Source of the DNA: Chamaesiphon sp. 336R_metabinner_41
Lineage (GTDB): Bacteria > Cyanobacteriota > Cyanobacteriia > Cyanobacteriales > Chamaesiphonaceae
DNA: 45,308 nucleotides
Assembly (NCBI GenBank): GCA_025359915.1
Contig: JANYDE010000047.1
Coordinates: 1-45,308 of the forward strand
Direction: 5' to 3'
This document shows, one piece after another, positions 16,107 through 24,287 of the stretch; the first letter of the stretch is position 1, and every line of letters begins with the position of its first letter. The notes beneath the pieces are model-generated. The model was not told the DNA's origin. It saw nothing but the letters and a program-made list of their open reading frames with translations, and searched no databases. Made by a program: the position numbers and the translations under genes.

Positions 16107-16529
16107 TCATTTCTTAGCTGCTTTAGCTGCTTTAGCTGACTTAGCTGCTTTAGGCGTTGTCTCAGTACTCTTTGTAGCTGGCATCTTAGACAAAACTGCC
16201 AAGATCCCGGTGCGTCCCGTTTCCATCGTGGCATCACTGAGTAAATCCTCAACTGACACTGATAAAACAGACTCGATCGTTTCTTTAATAAAAGGTTTAA
16301 TCGCATCACTTAAATTCGATCGCATTTGTTCAGCAATCCGATCTTCCCCAGTTTCAACTAATAAATTTTCGGCTGGAGTAATGGAGTTTTCAATCACGAT
16401 CGCTACTTTTTGATCGAATAATTGACAGGTGATTTTGCTAGGTTGATGTCCGAGTTTTTCTTTGTAGAGAGCCAGAAGTTTCTGAGATAGCTGTCTTTCT
16501 AGTTGACCGCTAGTTAAATCTGAAGTCAT
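16107..16529 (-). CDS. DUF2294 family protein with Ala/Lys tail
   Basis: Of 140 aa. Residues 5-115 fit DUF2294: GQLERQLSQKLLALYKEKLG, the strand KITCQLFDQKVAIVIENSIT, PAENLL, and a final strand region SVEDLLSDATMETGRTGILA. The family function is unknown; members occur in stress and regulatory contexts. The last 14 residues are a repeat of Ala-Ala-Lys and Ser-Ala-Lys, encoded by an iterated TTAGCTGC-type DNA repeat (16110-16150), a basic tail that could bind nucleic acid or be a replication-slippage product. It is transcribed opposite to its neighbours. Confidence 0.75.
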   Translation of the reverse strand: MTSDLTSGQLERQLSQKLLALYKEKLGHQPSKITCQLFDQKVAIVIENSITPAENLLVETGEDRIAEQMRSNLSDAIKPFIKETIESVLSVSVEDLLSDATMETGRTGILAVLSKMPATKSTETTPKAAKSAKAAKAAKK

Positions 16530-16852
16530 GATGTTATTTTTAATTATGGACGTAGATCTCTAATCAACAAGCTGCAAGCGCACCAACTGAGTCAAGTTGG
16601 GGTTGAGGTTGCTGGTAAGGATGTAGTTCTCGACTTCTTTGGATTAGAAACCCAGAGAGCGATCGGAGAGAGCGAGTTTGAGAACCTTGCCGTATATCAA
16701 TTTAAAGGCAGAAGGCTCTGAAACAACATCATCTGCGATGTTAGCTTCGATAATCTTAGGTTAGCTGATAACTATCACTTCTTACGAGTACCCTTGGAAG
16801 TATCTTGCTGCAAGTTTCATATTCCTTTAGGTAGAGAGATGCTAAGATTTTT
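16530..16852 (+). other. Intergenic region with possible gene remnant and promoter
   Basis: Lies between the divergent DUF2294 and metallophosphoesterase genes. On the plus strand 16524-16721 stays open for 65 codons without a start codon; the part reading VGVEVAGKDVVLDFFGLETQ has a coding look, but I cannot assign it. CTTTAGGTAGAGA at 16825-16837 resembles the stress motif seen elsewhere. Confidence 0.35.
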
Positions 16853-18553
16853 GTGAAATATATCTCTTTGGATAGAAGGTCGATCGCTCGCAAAGTGATA
16901 AAGTTTTTAACAGCTCCAAAACTATCAGCAATGAAATTAGTTTCCGATCCGTCGATCGATCTCAAGATTGCCAAAATGCAGGAACGAATGCGATGGAATC
17001 ACCCATTGTTTGAGCAGTTGAGGATCGATCGGACCCAACTAGAATTAAGTGATGGAGAGGGAGACGGCGAAGGGTTTACTTTTTGCGTGTTGGGCGATAG
17101 TGGCAGTGGCGTTCATCAGCGCGATAGTCCGCAGCGGCGCGTTGCCGAACTAATGTTGCGAACGTCTCCCACAGCTAAGTTTATCCTCCATACAGGCGAT
17201 GTCGTCTACCTCGTCGGATCGAGTGAACAGTACCCAGCAAATTTTATTCGACCCTATCGCGAACTATTAGTGGGTGGTGATGCACCCGGTCGAATCCGCT
17301 ATGACTCGATGGTATTCAATCGCCCATTTCTGCCAGTACCAGGCAATCATGATTACTACGATTTGCCGATCGCTTATGGGCTACTTTCACAACTTTTACG
17401 ACCACTGAGAGCCGCTTTTCGCTATTATATTGATTTGGATGTAGGCTGGCATGGTTCAGATTGTGGCGATGCCTATGCTAGAGCTTTTTTAGACTATCTC
17501 CAGGATGTGCCCGAATCAGCACTTCAGCAGCATCTAGAGCGACATTATACTGCCCAAACCGCTACTGGTAGAGGGTTGTGTTATCACCCTGGAAAGTTCA
17601 CTCGGCTCCCCAATCGGTATTATCGGTTTCGCTATGGAGGGATTGACTTTTTCGCGCTAGATTCCAATACCTTTAATGTTCCACTGCCGATTCCGCTTCA
17701 CGGACACTGCGTGAACGAACCTAACCAGAAAGGAGCAGCTCATCGTCAGCGGTTGCTGGCAGATCTCGATCGACTGCAAGTAGAACGCGACAAACATTTG
17801 ACAGCGATAGTCAATTTAGACCCCGATCGTGCTAATCAGCAGCCGCCAGATCCCCGAGAACTTCTCGATGATTTACTAGGAAAGGTCGAACAAATTGAAG
17901 AATCAATTCGAGATCTGGAAAAACAGCTAGATCCTAATACCGCCAGTCAGAAAATCGATATCGAACAATTGGAGTGGCTCGAACAGGGACTAGTCAGATC
18001 TTGGCAAGATCCCACAGTGCGGGGCAGAATGATCTATTTCCATCATCCGCCCTATGTCACCGAAACCACTAAATGGAACCAAGGTCAAACCCTAGCAGTA
18101 CGACATTATTTACGTACCGTATTCGATCGAGTCGAACTTCAAGTCAAACAGCTCATCGAGCGTCGTCCGTTAGTCGATTTAGTCCTGTGTGGTCATGCTC
18201 ACTGCTTTGAACACCTGGAAACCCTAGAAACTGGTCATGCCGATCGACAAATTCAATGGGTGATTTGTGGTGGTAGCGGCTTTAGTCTACGTCGCCAACG
18301 CCCAGAGGGCACAATTCTGCAAGAACGGGTGAATGGGCAGTTGCAAGATGTGGCAGTCTCTCATCAGTTTATTGGTAAGACCGGACATGGCACAGATAAA
18401 CACCGCGCCTACTCATTTCTGGAAGTTGATGTCGCCCCTGGACGAGAATTGAAATTTAGGCTCAAACCTCACGTTGCAGCCTATCATCAACGAGAATGGG
18501 AATACTACACCAGTGAGTCAGGGCAGCGATCGGTTGGAGATCATTATCTTTAG
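16853..18553 (+). CDS. Calcineurin-like metallophosphoesterase, 566 aa
   Basis: Contains the full metal-binding set of the superfamily: GDSGSG (Asp at 82), TGDVVY (Asp at 116), GNHD (Asn 165, His 166), HHPP (His 397-398) and GHAH (His 448, His 450). Cytosolic, with no signal peptide. Between residues about 200 and 380 there is a long insertion including a coiled-coil-like segment (VEQIEESIRDLEKQLDPN) not found in minimal phosphoesterases. The substrate cannot be predicted. The GTG at 16853 gives the longest frame; the ATG at 16931 is possible and would leave room for the promoter-like motif at 16825. A hairpin terminator follows at 18674. Confidence 0.85.
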   Translation: MKYISLDRRSIARKVIKFLTAPKLSAMKLVSDPSIDLKIAKMQERMRWNHPLFEQLRIDRTQLELSDGEGDGEGFTFCVLGDSGSGVHQRDSPQRRVAELMLRTSPTAKFILHTGDVVYLVGSSEQYPANFIRPYRELLVGGDAPGRIRYDSMVFNRPFLPVPGNHDYYDLPIAYGLLSQLLRPLRAAFRYYIDLDVGWHGSDCGDAYARAFLDYLQDVPESALQQHLERHYTAQTATGRGLCYHPGKFTRLPNRYYRFRYGGIDFFALDSNTFNVPLPIPLHGHCVNEPNQKGAAHRQRLLADLDRLQVERDKHLTAIVNLDPDRANQQPPDPRELLDDLLGKVEQIEESIRDLEKQLDPNTASQKIDIEQLEWLEQGLVRSWQDPTVRGRMIYFHHPPYVTETTKWNQGQTLAVRHYLRTVFDRVELQVKQLIERRPLVDLVLCGHAHCFEHLETLETGHADRQIQWVICGGSGFSLRRQRPEGTILQERVNGQLQDVAVSHQFIGKTGHGTDKHRAYSFLEVDVAPGRELKFRLKPHVAAYHQREWEYYTSESGQRSVGDHYL

Positions 18554-18673
18554 ATTTATGAAGAATTTCATACCAAAGATCGATCGTGGTCAGCGTATGC
18601 TTGAGATCAATTTGAGGAAGATATTGCAAATATATGATTGCAAGATACCCAATCAGCAATGCCACAATAATGC

Positions 18674-18697
18674 GGGAGCAATTAATAAATTGCTCCC
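18674..18697 (+). terminator. Hairpin terminator after the phosphoesterase gene
   Basis: GGGAGCAATT (18674-18683) and AATTGCTCCC (18688-18697) form a perfect 10-bp stem with a four-base loop, between convergent genes. Confidence 0.65.
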
Positions 18698-18737
18698 ATA
18701 TAAAACAATACATCTTAGATTGTAACAGACTACGATC

Positions 18738-19265
18738 TTAGTCTCGATCGCCCAATATTTCTACCTTTGTCCGATCGATAATGTCAATTAGTTCTTGACG
18801 ATCGTGTTCCCGAATCAAATATCGCCAAGCAAACTGGATAACTGACACCAAACCCACAATTTTCAGGAGTGGCGTAACTAGAGGAATATCATCAATTGTC
18901 CCCAAGACTGCGAACACAAATTTAGCACTAATAATAGCTAGAGCAATCCAACCTAGAGTGATAAAAAGTGGCCGATTGTTGTTGAAAAATTCAGTGACGA
19001 TGGACTTTGCTTGTTCAAAAGATGCTGTTAGCTCTGACTGAGTTGATTGCCAAGCTTCGGCTGAATCGATTTTTGGCTCATCAGTCACGATTGTTGGTTC
19101 GATCGTTTCAGGCAAATCTGCTAGGGTGCTGGTGTTCATTTCAAATATCTGAGTTGGTGCGTTTTCATTTGTTGTGATTGATTCAGCATCATCAGAAATA
19201 TGTGTAGGTAAAGATTCCGTTTTCATGCTAATTTCTCGATCGTCTCTGATAATATTATTTTTCAT
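18738..19265 (-). CDS. CAAD-domain membrane protein (CURT1-like), 175 aa
   Basis: The N-terminal 90 residues are hydrophilic and acidic. A segment SELTASFEQAKSIVTEFFNN, probably an amphipathic helix, leads into two membrane helices (LFITLGWIALAIISAKFVFA and the helix after IPLVTPLLKIVGLVSVIQFA) and the end WRYLIREHDRQELIDIIDR. This is the CAAD domain of cyanobacterial aminoacyl-tRNA synthetases and of the CURT1 thylakoid-curvature proteins; here it is free-standing, so a thylakoid or membrane-shaping role is the likely one. An alternative ATG at 19226 would remove 13 residues; neither has a strong ribosome binding site. Confidence 0.8.
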   Translation of the reverse strand: MKNNIIRDDREISMKTESLPTHISDDAESITTNENAPTQIFEMNTSTLADLPETIEPTIVTDEPKIDSAEAWQSTQSELTASFEQAKSIVTEFFNNNRPLFITLGWIALAIISAKFVFAVLGTIDDIPLVTPLLKIVGLVSVIQFAWRYLIREHDRQELIDIIDRTKVEILGDRD

Positions 19266-19370
19266 TAGAGTTGTGTAGATAATTTAACTGCTTTAGATCA
19301 TGATATCTATAGGCAAGATTGCTTTTCATCTATAATTAGAGAGATATTTCTTGTAGAATCCAGAATATAT

Positions 19371-19610
19371 TCAAGCTTGACAATATCGATCGACTAACGC
19401 CTGATAGTTAGCTTGATATTTTGAATCTTTAAGCACAATCTCAATCCGAATATCTCCGCAATCATGACTAGGTAGGCTAGCAAGTGCCTGCAATAGTTCA
19501 CTAGCAACTTTGAGTGAATTAGTAGACCCATAGACTGTCGGCGGACTTATTCGTCGATCTAAATTTTCGGGCAAAGGATCGAATCCGATAGCACTAGATT
19601 CCGCTATCAA
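19371..19610 (-). CDS. Hypothetical protein, 79 aa, TTG start
   Basis: Soluble protein with no known domain. The C-terminal half looks like a strand-helix unit (DIRIEIVLKDSKYQANYQAL, then VDRYC). The only start is a TTG without a convincing ribosome binding site, so the true N-terminus is uncertain. It diverges from psaE, sharing a roughly 95-bp intergenic region that holds the stress motif at 19624. Amino-acid composition is reasonable for a real gene. Confidence 0.4.
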   Translation of the reverse strand: MIAESSAIGFDPLPENLDRRISPPTVYGSTNSLKVASELLQALASLPSHDCGDIRIEIVLKDSKYQANYQALVDRYCQA

Positions 19611-19623
19611 TTAATATATCTGT

Positions 19624-19636
19624 CTTTTGATAGATG
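19624..19636 (+). promoter_or_regulatory. Candidate stress promoter element CTTTTGATAGATG upstream of psaE
   Basis: Reference copy of the recurring motif, 69 bp before the psaE ATG. The last part (GATAGA or GGTAGA in other copies) vaguely resembles the -10 element GGGTAT of SigB/SigF-type sigma factors, which would fit a stress promoter. This is inference. Confidence 0.4.
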
Positions 19637-19704
19637 CTAGATCGCCAGTTTGTTTGCTATCGTTACTGACATTGATAAGCTACAAAGTTACAGAGGAAAA
19701 TCTT

Positions 19705-20079
19705 ATGATTGAACGTGGGTCTACAGTTCGGATTCTTCGATCGGAATCTTATTGGTTTCGGGAAGAAGGTACCGTCGCCGCGATCGACAAGAGTGGTATC
19801 AAATATCCCGTAATTGTGCGGTTTGATAAAGTTAATTATGCGGGTGTCAATACCAATAACTTTGGATTGCACGAGCTACAAGAAACAGCCGCGCCGACTG
19901 CAAAATCCAAATCGACTGCCTCACCTGGAGGTAAGCAGACAACAATCGAGCCAGCTACCCGCCGCACTGGGCAAGGTGACATGAAGGCCGATGTTCGCCC
20001 AGGTGCCGATCCTGAATCAGCAGCCGTAGACGATCCAACTGTTGAAGGTGCGCCTAATCAAGGAACAGAATCGAGATAG
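19705..20079 (+). CDS. psaE: Photosystem I subunit IV (PsaE) with long C-terminal extension
   Basis: Residues 1-60 are PsaE, the SH3-like stromal subunit of photosystem I that helps ferredoxin dock and supports cyclic electron flow: [30 protein letters not shown], then [20 protein letters not shown]. The loop between VNY and VNTNN is only Ala-Gly, lacking the GYSGSASG-type insertion of Thermosynechococcus and Synechocystis and resembling plant PsaE. Ordinary PsaE ends near residue 70; this one carries about 55 more residues, Pro/Thr/Gly/Asp-rich and disordered. The ATG at 19705 has AGAGGA upstream. No other photosystem gene is near. Confidence 0.88.
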   Translation: MIERGSTVRILRSESYWFREEGTVAAIDKSGIKYPVIVRFDKVNYAGVNTNNFGLHELQETAAPTAKSKSTASPGGKQTTIEPATRRTGQGDMKADVRPGADPESAAVDDPTVEGAPNQGTESR

Positions 20080-20261
20080 ATAATTGGGGGCACTTCACAA
20101 ATTGCCCCACAACCATCTTTTGTAGACTACATTCTACACTTGAGCTTAACCGCTGCGATCGATCCAGATCTGCGGTAAATGCCAGCACAGCAATACTTTT
20201 CAAGCTAAGTTAAAATCTGGATCTAGACACATTAACTCTTTACTTGGAAGTAGGTATCGTT

Positions 20262-20981
20262 TTGGAACAGCCCATTCGGATTGCGATCGTTGAAGACCAT
20301 GAACTGACACGGATGGGGCTAGAAGCAGCTCTTCAACGCCGCGATGGACTGGAAGTCGTTGGTGATGCTGCTAACGGTCGTCAGGGTTTAAATCTATTAA
20401 ACAAGACTAAGCCCGATTTGGCGATCGTGGATATTGGTTTACCAGATATTGATGGAATTGAACTGATTCGGCTATTTAGGGAAGGTCAAGGCGAAAATCC
20501 GGTTACTACCAAGATTCTAATGTTGACGATGCACAGCGGCGAAGACTCGGTCATGGCGGCATTTGCAGCAGGCGCAGATGCCTACTGCATGAAAGATATC
20601 AACATGGATAAACTCGAAGAGGCAATTCGATCGACTCATGCAGGCAACCCCTGGATCGATCCGACGATCGCTAGTATTGTTCTTCACCAACTGCGCCAAA
20701 ATACGCCATCAGCAGCAGTTATCGATCGAGACAAAACCATCCAAATTAAAGGCTTGGATGGCGATTACGCTGACATCGTTGGTAGTGCCGGATTAACCGA
20801 TCGAGAAATCGAAATCTTACAATTAATCGTGCGCGGCTCTAGTAACTCAGAGATTGCCGAGCAGTTATTTGTGACTGTCGGTACTGTCAAAACCCACGTT
20901 CGCCATATTTTAAATAAACTCTGCGTAGACGATCGCACCCATGCCGCAGTCTTAGCTCTACGAGGCGGTTTAATTGAGTAG
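20262..20981 (+). CDS. NarL/FixJ family response regulator
   Basis: About 239 aa. The receiver domain has the acidic pair EDH, the phosphoacceptor Asp in VDIGLPDIDG (residue 57 from this start), the Thr in LTMHSGED and the Lys in YCMKDIN, so all switch residues are intact. The C-terminal LuxR-type helix-turn-helix reads LTDREIEILQLIVRGSSNSE followed by TVKTHVRHILNKL. The TTG at 20262 has GGAAGTAGG seven bases upstream; a TTG at 20244 would add six residues but lacks one. No kinase is adjacent; the orphan kinase at 11874 is the nearest candidate partner. Confidence 0.88.
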   Translation: MEQPIRIAIVEDHELTRMGLEAALQRRDGLEVVGDAANGRQGLNLLNKTKPDLAIVDIGLPDIDGIELIRLFREGQGENPVTTKILMLTMHSGEDSVMAAFAAGADAYCMKDINMDKLEEAIRSTHAGNPWIDPTIASIVLHQLRQNTPSAAVIDRDKTIQIKGLDGDYADIVGSAGLTDREIEILQLIVRGSSNSEIAEQLFVTVGTVKTHVRHILNKLCVDDRTHAAVLALRGGLIE

Positions 20982-21088
20982 ATCTAATGGCGATCGATCC
21001 TAACGACTAAGTTCGATTCCAAACAACTCGACAAATATCGATCGCTACTCTATCAAAAGAGAGCGATCGAGCAGTTCAACATCCATCT

Positions 21089-21101
21089 CTTTTGGTAGAT
21101 G
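21089..21101 (+). promoter_or_regulatory. Candidate stress promoter element CTTTTGGTAGATG
   Basis: Twelve of 13 bases match the psaE-upstream copy. It lies about 118 bp before the ATG of the double CsbD gene. Confidence 0.4.
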
Positions 21102-21218
21102 GTTCTGCCTGTTAGGTTCTGTAAAGTAAAGACATCGAGAGATTTGATAGATTAAGTTGACAAAAACACTTAGTTAAAATCCTCGGTCTTTAAACCAAAA
21201 CTTACAGGATTATTTGCT

Positions 21219-21554
21219 ATGAGTATCGAAGAAAGAGCTAAAGCCGCTGCTAAAAATGTTGAAGGTAAACTTCAAGAAGGTGTTGGCAATTTAACGGGAA
21301 ATAATGCCGATAGTCTGGAAGGTAAAGCAAAGCAACATGAAGCTGATGCTCGCAATACGGCTGAAGACCTAAAAGAAAAGGCTGCCGATTTAGCTGAAGG
21401 TGCAGCAGAACGGGTAAAAGCTGCGGCTTCAAATATTTCGGGAAAAGTAGAAGAGATGATTGGTAATGCCACTGACGATCCAGCAAAAGTAGCTGAAGGC
21501 AAAGCTAAACAAGCTGAAGGCTACGTCCGCAACGCCAAAGAAGATCTTCGCTAA
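21219..21554 (+). CDS. CsbD family stress protein with two CsbD repeats
   Basis: Of 111 aa, hydrophilic. Two CsbD units are visible: GKLQEGVGNLTGNNADSLEG with KAKQHEADARN (residues 16-47) and GKVEEMIGNATDDPAKVAEG with KAKQAEGYVRN (residues 75-106). A single unit is about 55-60 aa, so this is an internal duplication. CsbD proteins are abundant general-stress proteins of unknown biochemistry. The candidate stress motif is 118 bp upstream. It is monocistronic. Confidence 0.85.
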   Translation: MSIEERAKAAAKNVEGKLQEGVGNLTGNNADSLEGKAKQHEADARNTAEDLKEKAADLAEGAAERVKAAASNISGKVEEMIGNATDDPAKVAEGKAKQAEGYVRNAKEDLR

Positions 21555-21596
21555 TAGCTAACCTTTGGTAGTTTCCGATCACACATAACTTTTTTT

Positions 21597-21703
21597 AACG
21601 TGAGTTCGGGATAAGCTGCACGAACAGTCGCGGGTGGGTGTTGAGCGAAACCAATATCCTTAACCCGTTGGCGTAGCATCTGGAACCAGGAGAAACTCAC
21701 GTT
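21597..21703 (+). ncRNA. Candidate structured RNA or small repeat element closed by a 10-bp stem
   Basis: AACGTGAGTT (21597-21606) and AACTCACGTT (21694-21703) are exact inverted repeats about 87 bp apart, and the right arm runs into seven T residues. The inside contains no reading frame. A closing stem plus a T-run fits a small RNA ending at a terminator, but it could equally be a mobile inverted-repeat element. I recognise no known RNA family. Confidence 0.3.
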
Positions 21704-21901
21704 TTTTTAGAGTAAATCTAGGTGGCTTAAATCGCCTATATTTATCTCTTTACTAAGTATCTACGCAGAATTAATTGCACAATATTTTGACTAGATGCCT
21801 TTTTCATCAGGGATTTGAAAATCTTGACTATGCAATTAATTCTGTTCAAGTACTTATTAATACTCGATCGCTAAATTATTTCCCTTAAATTGGAGTTTAC
21901 T

Positions 21902-22075
21902 ATGCCACGTCTCATTGGAAAACAATCGAATCCAGGCATCCCACTTAGTCTGTTAGTCTTAGCATCGATCGCGACAATAACCGGATTAGAATACGTCGGA
22001 GCTATCAATATTGTCAACGAGTTTGGTAACGATAGATTAGAAATACGTAGCTATCCATCACAACCGACAAATTGA
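21902..22075 (+). CDS. Small single-span membrane protein, 57 aa
   Basis: The ATG at 21902 has GGAG six bases upstream, so I prefer it to a TTG at 21890 that overlaps this site. One hydrophobic helix (PLSLLVLASIATITGLEYVG) lies between short polar ends. No recognised family. It is 50 bp upstream of the PRC-barrel gene on the same strand, suggesting cotranscription. Confidence 0.5.
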   Translation: MPRLIGKQSNPGIPLSLLVLASIATITGLEYVGAINIVNEFGNDRLEIRSYPSQPTN

Positions 22076-22126
22076 GCCAGATTTACACAGATAAATAAAA
22101 TATTAATAAAGTTGAGGACACAACAA

Positions 22127-23608
22127 ATGCGTAAAGGTAATGACATCATCGGCAAAGCAATTGTTGCTTTTGATACTGGCGAGAAAATTGGTAGAGTTAA
22201 AGACTTGATTTTCGATCAAGAGCGTAATTATTTAGTGGCTTTACTCGTCCAAGAAGGCGGTTTGATGAGTGAGGCTAGGGTTGTTCCCCTAGTGGCGATT
22301 CAGTCGATTGGCATGGATGCAGCGATCGTCAGTAGTGCAGATAGAATCATCCCTGCCAAATCAGATCCGACTGTAGCCAATATTCTCGATCGCAATAACA
22401 TCATGACTGGCACCCATATCATGACTGTATCCGGTCAAGATTTGGGCAAAATGGTGGATCTCTATTTTGATGAAACCAGTGGCGCGATCGAAGGATATGA
22501 AGTCTCTGGGGGGATTTTTGCCGATGCTTACTCTGGTAGGTCTTTTGTCCCCGCCGTCCAAACCCTGCGAATCGGCAAAGACTACGCCTTCGTCCCAGTG
22601 ATGGTAGCAGACTTGATGGAAGAACAGGTGGGTGGGATCAAAGCTGCCATCCAAGATACGAGCGATAAGATGCAGGTAGCCGCCCAAAAAGCTGGCGAAC
22701 AGATTTCCGAAGTCAGTCGTCAGGCTACCACTCAAATTGCTAACGCGATCGTCGATCCTGAAAGTCAAAAACAGTTTGTCCTGGGGCGCAAGACAGAATC
22801 AGAAGTCCTCCGTCCTGATGGATCGGTATTTATCCCCGCTAACAAGTTGGTAACGGTTGCTGATGCTAAGGCGGCGGAACAATTAGGCATTTTGGATCGG
22901 CTTTACCGTGCTGCTGGTGGCAATCTGACTGAGGATGCGATGCAACGGGCGCAAGAAATTGGTAAAGACGTGAAGGACAAAGCCAGCGATGTCGCTCAAG
23001 GCGTAAAGGACAAAGCCAACGCTGCGGCAGCTCACTACACGATCGATCAAGCTTTGGGACGCAGAGTGACAACGACAGTCCGCACCCGTAACGGTTCGAT
23101 CGTCGCAGCATCAGGTCAAATCGTTACGCAGCAAACGATCGAGCGGGCACAGACACATCATCTGGAAGAGGCACTATTGCGCTCTGTCGGTCTTTCCACC
23201 AGTAATGCGGCTAAATCTAGTACGAATGATGCCCTAAATGCAGCCTCTTACCAGCTTGGTCACACAGCAGATCGCTTCTCTCAATCGACGATCCAGGGGA
23301 CAAGCTCTGTCATTGATTGGGTGAAACAAACCAGCGAGAAAGTCCGCGCTCAGAGTACTCACGCGATCGAAGAACAACAAATTAAAGGTGCCCTCGGTCG
23401 TGCCACCACTCGCGTAATTTTGGACAAGCAAGATCGGGTGATTTTAAATTTGGGTGAATTAATTACTCATCAATCGATCGAGGCTGCTAGACACTCTGAA
23501 GTGTTGGAAGTCTTACTATCATCGGTTTATACCAAAGCCCCTGAGTTTAGCCAAGCAACCTTAACCGCTCCAGAAGCAGGTCGAGCATCTTTACCCCACG
23601 CTAGTTAA
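22127..23608 (+). CDS. PRC-barrel protein, AvaK-like, 493 aa
   Basis: Start at the ATG with GAGGACACAAC upstream. Two PRC-barrel domains are seen at about 1-75 (DIIGKAIVAFDTGEKIGRVK; NYLVALLVQEGG) and 90-165 (SGQDLGKMVDLYFDETSGAI). Residues 170-210 and 270-300 are helical and LEA-like (QEIGKDVKDKASDVAQGVKD), and two later segments again suggest short repeats (ALGRRVTTTVRTRNGSIVAA; ALGRATTRVILDKQDRVILN). The architecture recalls the akinete marker AvaK of filamentous cyanobacteria, a PRC-barrel protein abundant in resting cells; that link is from memory. It is first in a run of four or five closely spaced stress genes (22127-24692). Confidence 0.7.
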   Translation: MRKGNDIIGKAIVAFDTGEKIGRVKDLIFDQERNYLVALLVQEGGLMSEARVVPLVAIQSIGMDAAIVSSADRIIPAKSDPTVANILDRNNIMTGTHIMTVSGQDLGKMVDLYFDETSGAIEGYEVSGGIFADAYSGRSFVPAVQTLRIGKDYAFVPVMVADLMEEQVGGIKAAIQDTSDKMQVAAQKAGEQISEVSRQATTQIANAIVDPESQKQFVLGRKTESEVLRPDGSVFIPANKLVTVADAKAAEQLGILDRLYRAAGGNLTEDAMQRAQEIGKDVKDKASDVAQGVKDKANAAAAHYTIDQALGRRVTTTVRTRNGSIVAASGQIVTQQTIERAQTHHLEEALLRSVGLSTSNAAKSSTNDALNAASYQLGHTADRFSQSTIQGTSSVIDWVKQTSEKVRAQSTHAIEEQQIKGALGRATTRVILDKQDRVILNLGELITHQSIEAARHSEVLEVLLSSVYTKAPEFSQATLTAPEAGRASLPHAS

Positions 23609-23629
23609 ATCTACACTGGAGATCGTCTC

Positions 23630-24046
23630 ATGTCAGAAAATAATCGGGTTCAAGCAGTTGTAACAAATATCGCGATGGCGATTAAATATCGAGTTCTGGC
23701 TTTTTTCAACCGCCACGAGGGAGAAATTCAGCAATTCAAACGACAAGTCACTGATAAAACTACGGAACTCGTTGGCGAAGCCTCTCTGAAAGAGATTCGC
23801 GGTTTAGCTCAACGCTATCCAGAACGATATTCGGCACTCAAACAGCAGGCAAGTCAAGCGCAAACTTGGTACGAACAACAACTCACCGAGCAGAAAGCTA
23901 ACCCAGATCGCCCTCTCCTAGTAGACCAAAATAACCACCGTTTAACCGGAAAAATGGAAGAATTAGGTCGAAACGTTGCCCAAACAGAACGCGAAGTTCG
24001 ATCGAAGATTGCCGCTAAATTGCAATCGAAAACACCGAAATCTTAA
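23630..24046 (+). CDS. Hypothetical hydrophilic helical protein, 138 aa
   Basis: A charged, Gln/Lys/Glu-rich all-helical protein (GEIQQFKRQVTDKTTELVGE; SALKQQASQAQTWYEQQLTE) without membrane segment or recognised domain. It starts 21 bp after the PRC-barrel gene, so the two are almost certainly cotranscribed. It may be a partner or companion in the same protective response. No further function can be given. Confidence 0.6.
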   Translation: MSENNRVQAVVTNIAMAIKYRVLAFFNRHEGEIQQFKRQVTDKTTELVGEASLKEIRGLAQRYPERYSALKQQASQAQTWYEQQLTEQKANPDRPLLVDQNNHRLTGKMEELGRNVAQTEREVRSKIAAKLQSKTPKS

Positions 24047-24085
24047 TCCCAAAATTCTCTCACATATTCATTTGGAGCATCAATT

Positions 24086-24271
24086 ATGAAATTACTACGT
24101 TATATTTTAGCGATCGCTTTGCCCCCAGTCGCGATTTTTCTAGAGTACGGGATCGGTACCACTTTGTTGATCAGCATCGGACTGACCCTACTCGGCTGGG
24201 TGCCTGGTTCGATCCATGCTGTCTGGGCAACAGGTCGCTATTACGAAAACGCCGGATCGGAAAACAATTAA
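24086..24271 (+). CDS. YqaE/Pmp3 family small membrane protein
   Basis: Of 61 aa, two membrane helices. The family pattern is present: RYILAIALPPVAIFLEYGIG, then the second helix and GWVPGSIHAVWA. Proteins of this family (Pmp3 in yeast, RCI2 in plants) are induced by salt, cold and drying and affect membrane potential. TTTGGAGCATCAATT precedes the ATG. It sits in the same gene run as the PRC-barrel protein, 39 bp after the previous gene. Confidence 0.85.
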   Translation: MKLLRYILAIALPPVAIFLEYGIGTTLLISIGLTLLGWVPGSIHAVWATGRYYENAGSENN

Positions 24272-24287
24272 TAACAAGGAGCAAATC

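Noticed and set aside
16524-16721. 65-codon open frame without start in the DUF2294-phosphoesterase gap
   Set aside because: It looks mildly coding but has no start codon or recognisable family; kept only as a note on the intergenic region.
18462-18725. Two overlapping 83-codon frames on opposite strands after the phosphoesterase gene
   Set aside because: They overlap each other, the phosphoesterase 3' end and a terminator hairpin; no ribosome binding site or family signal.
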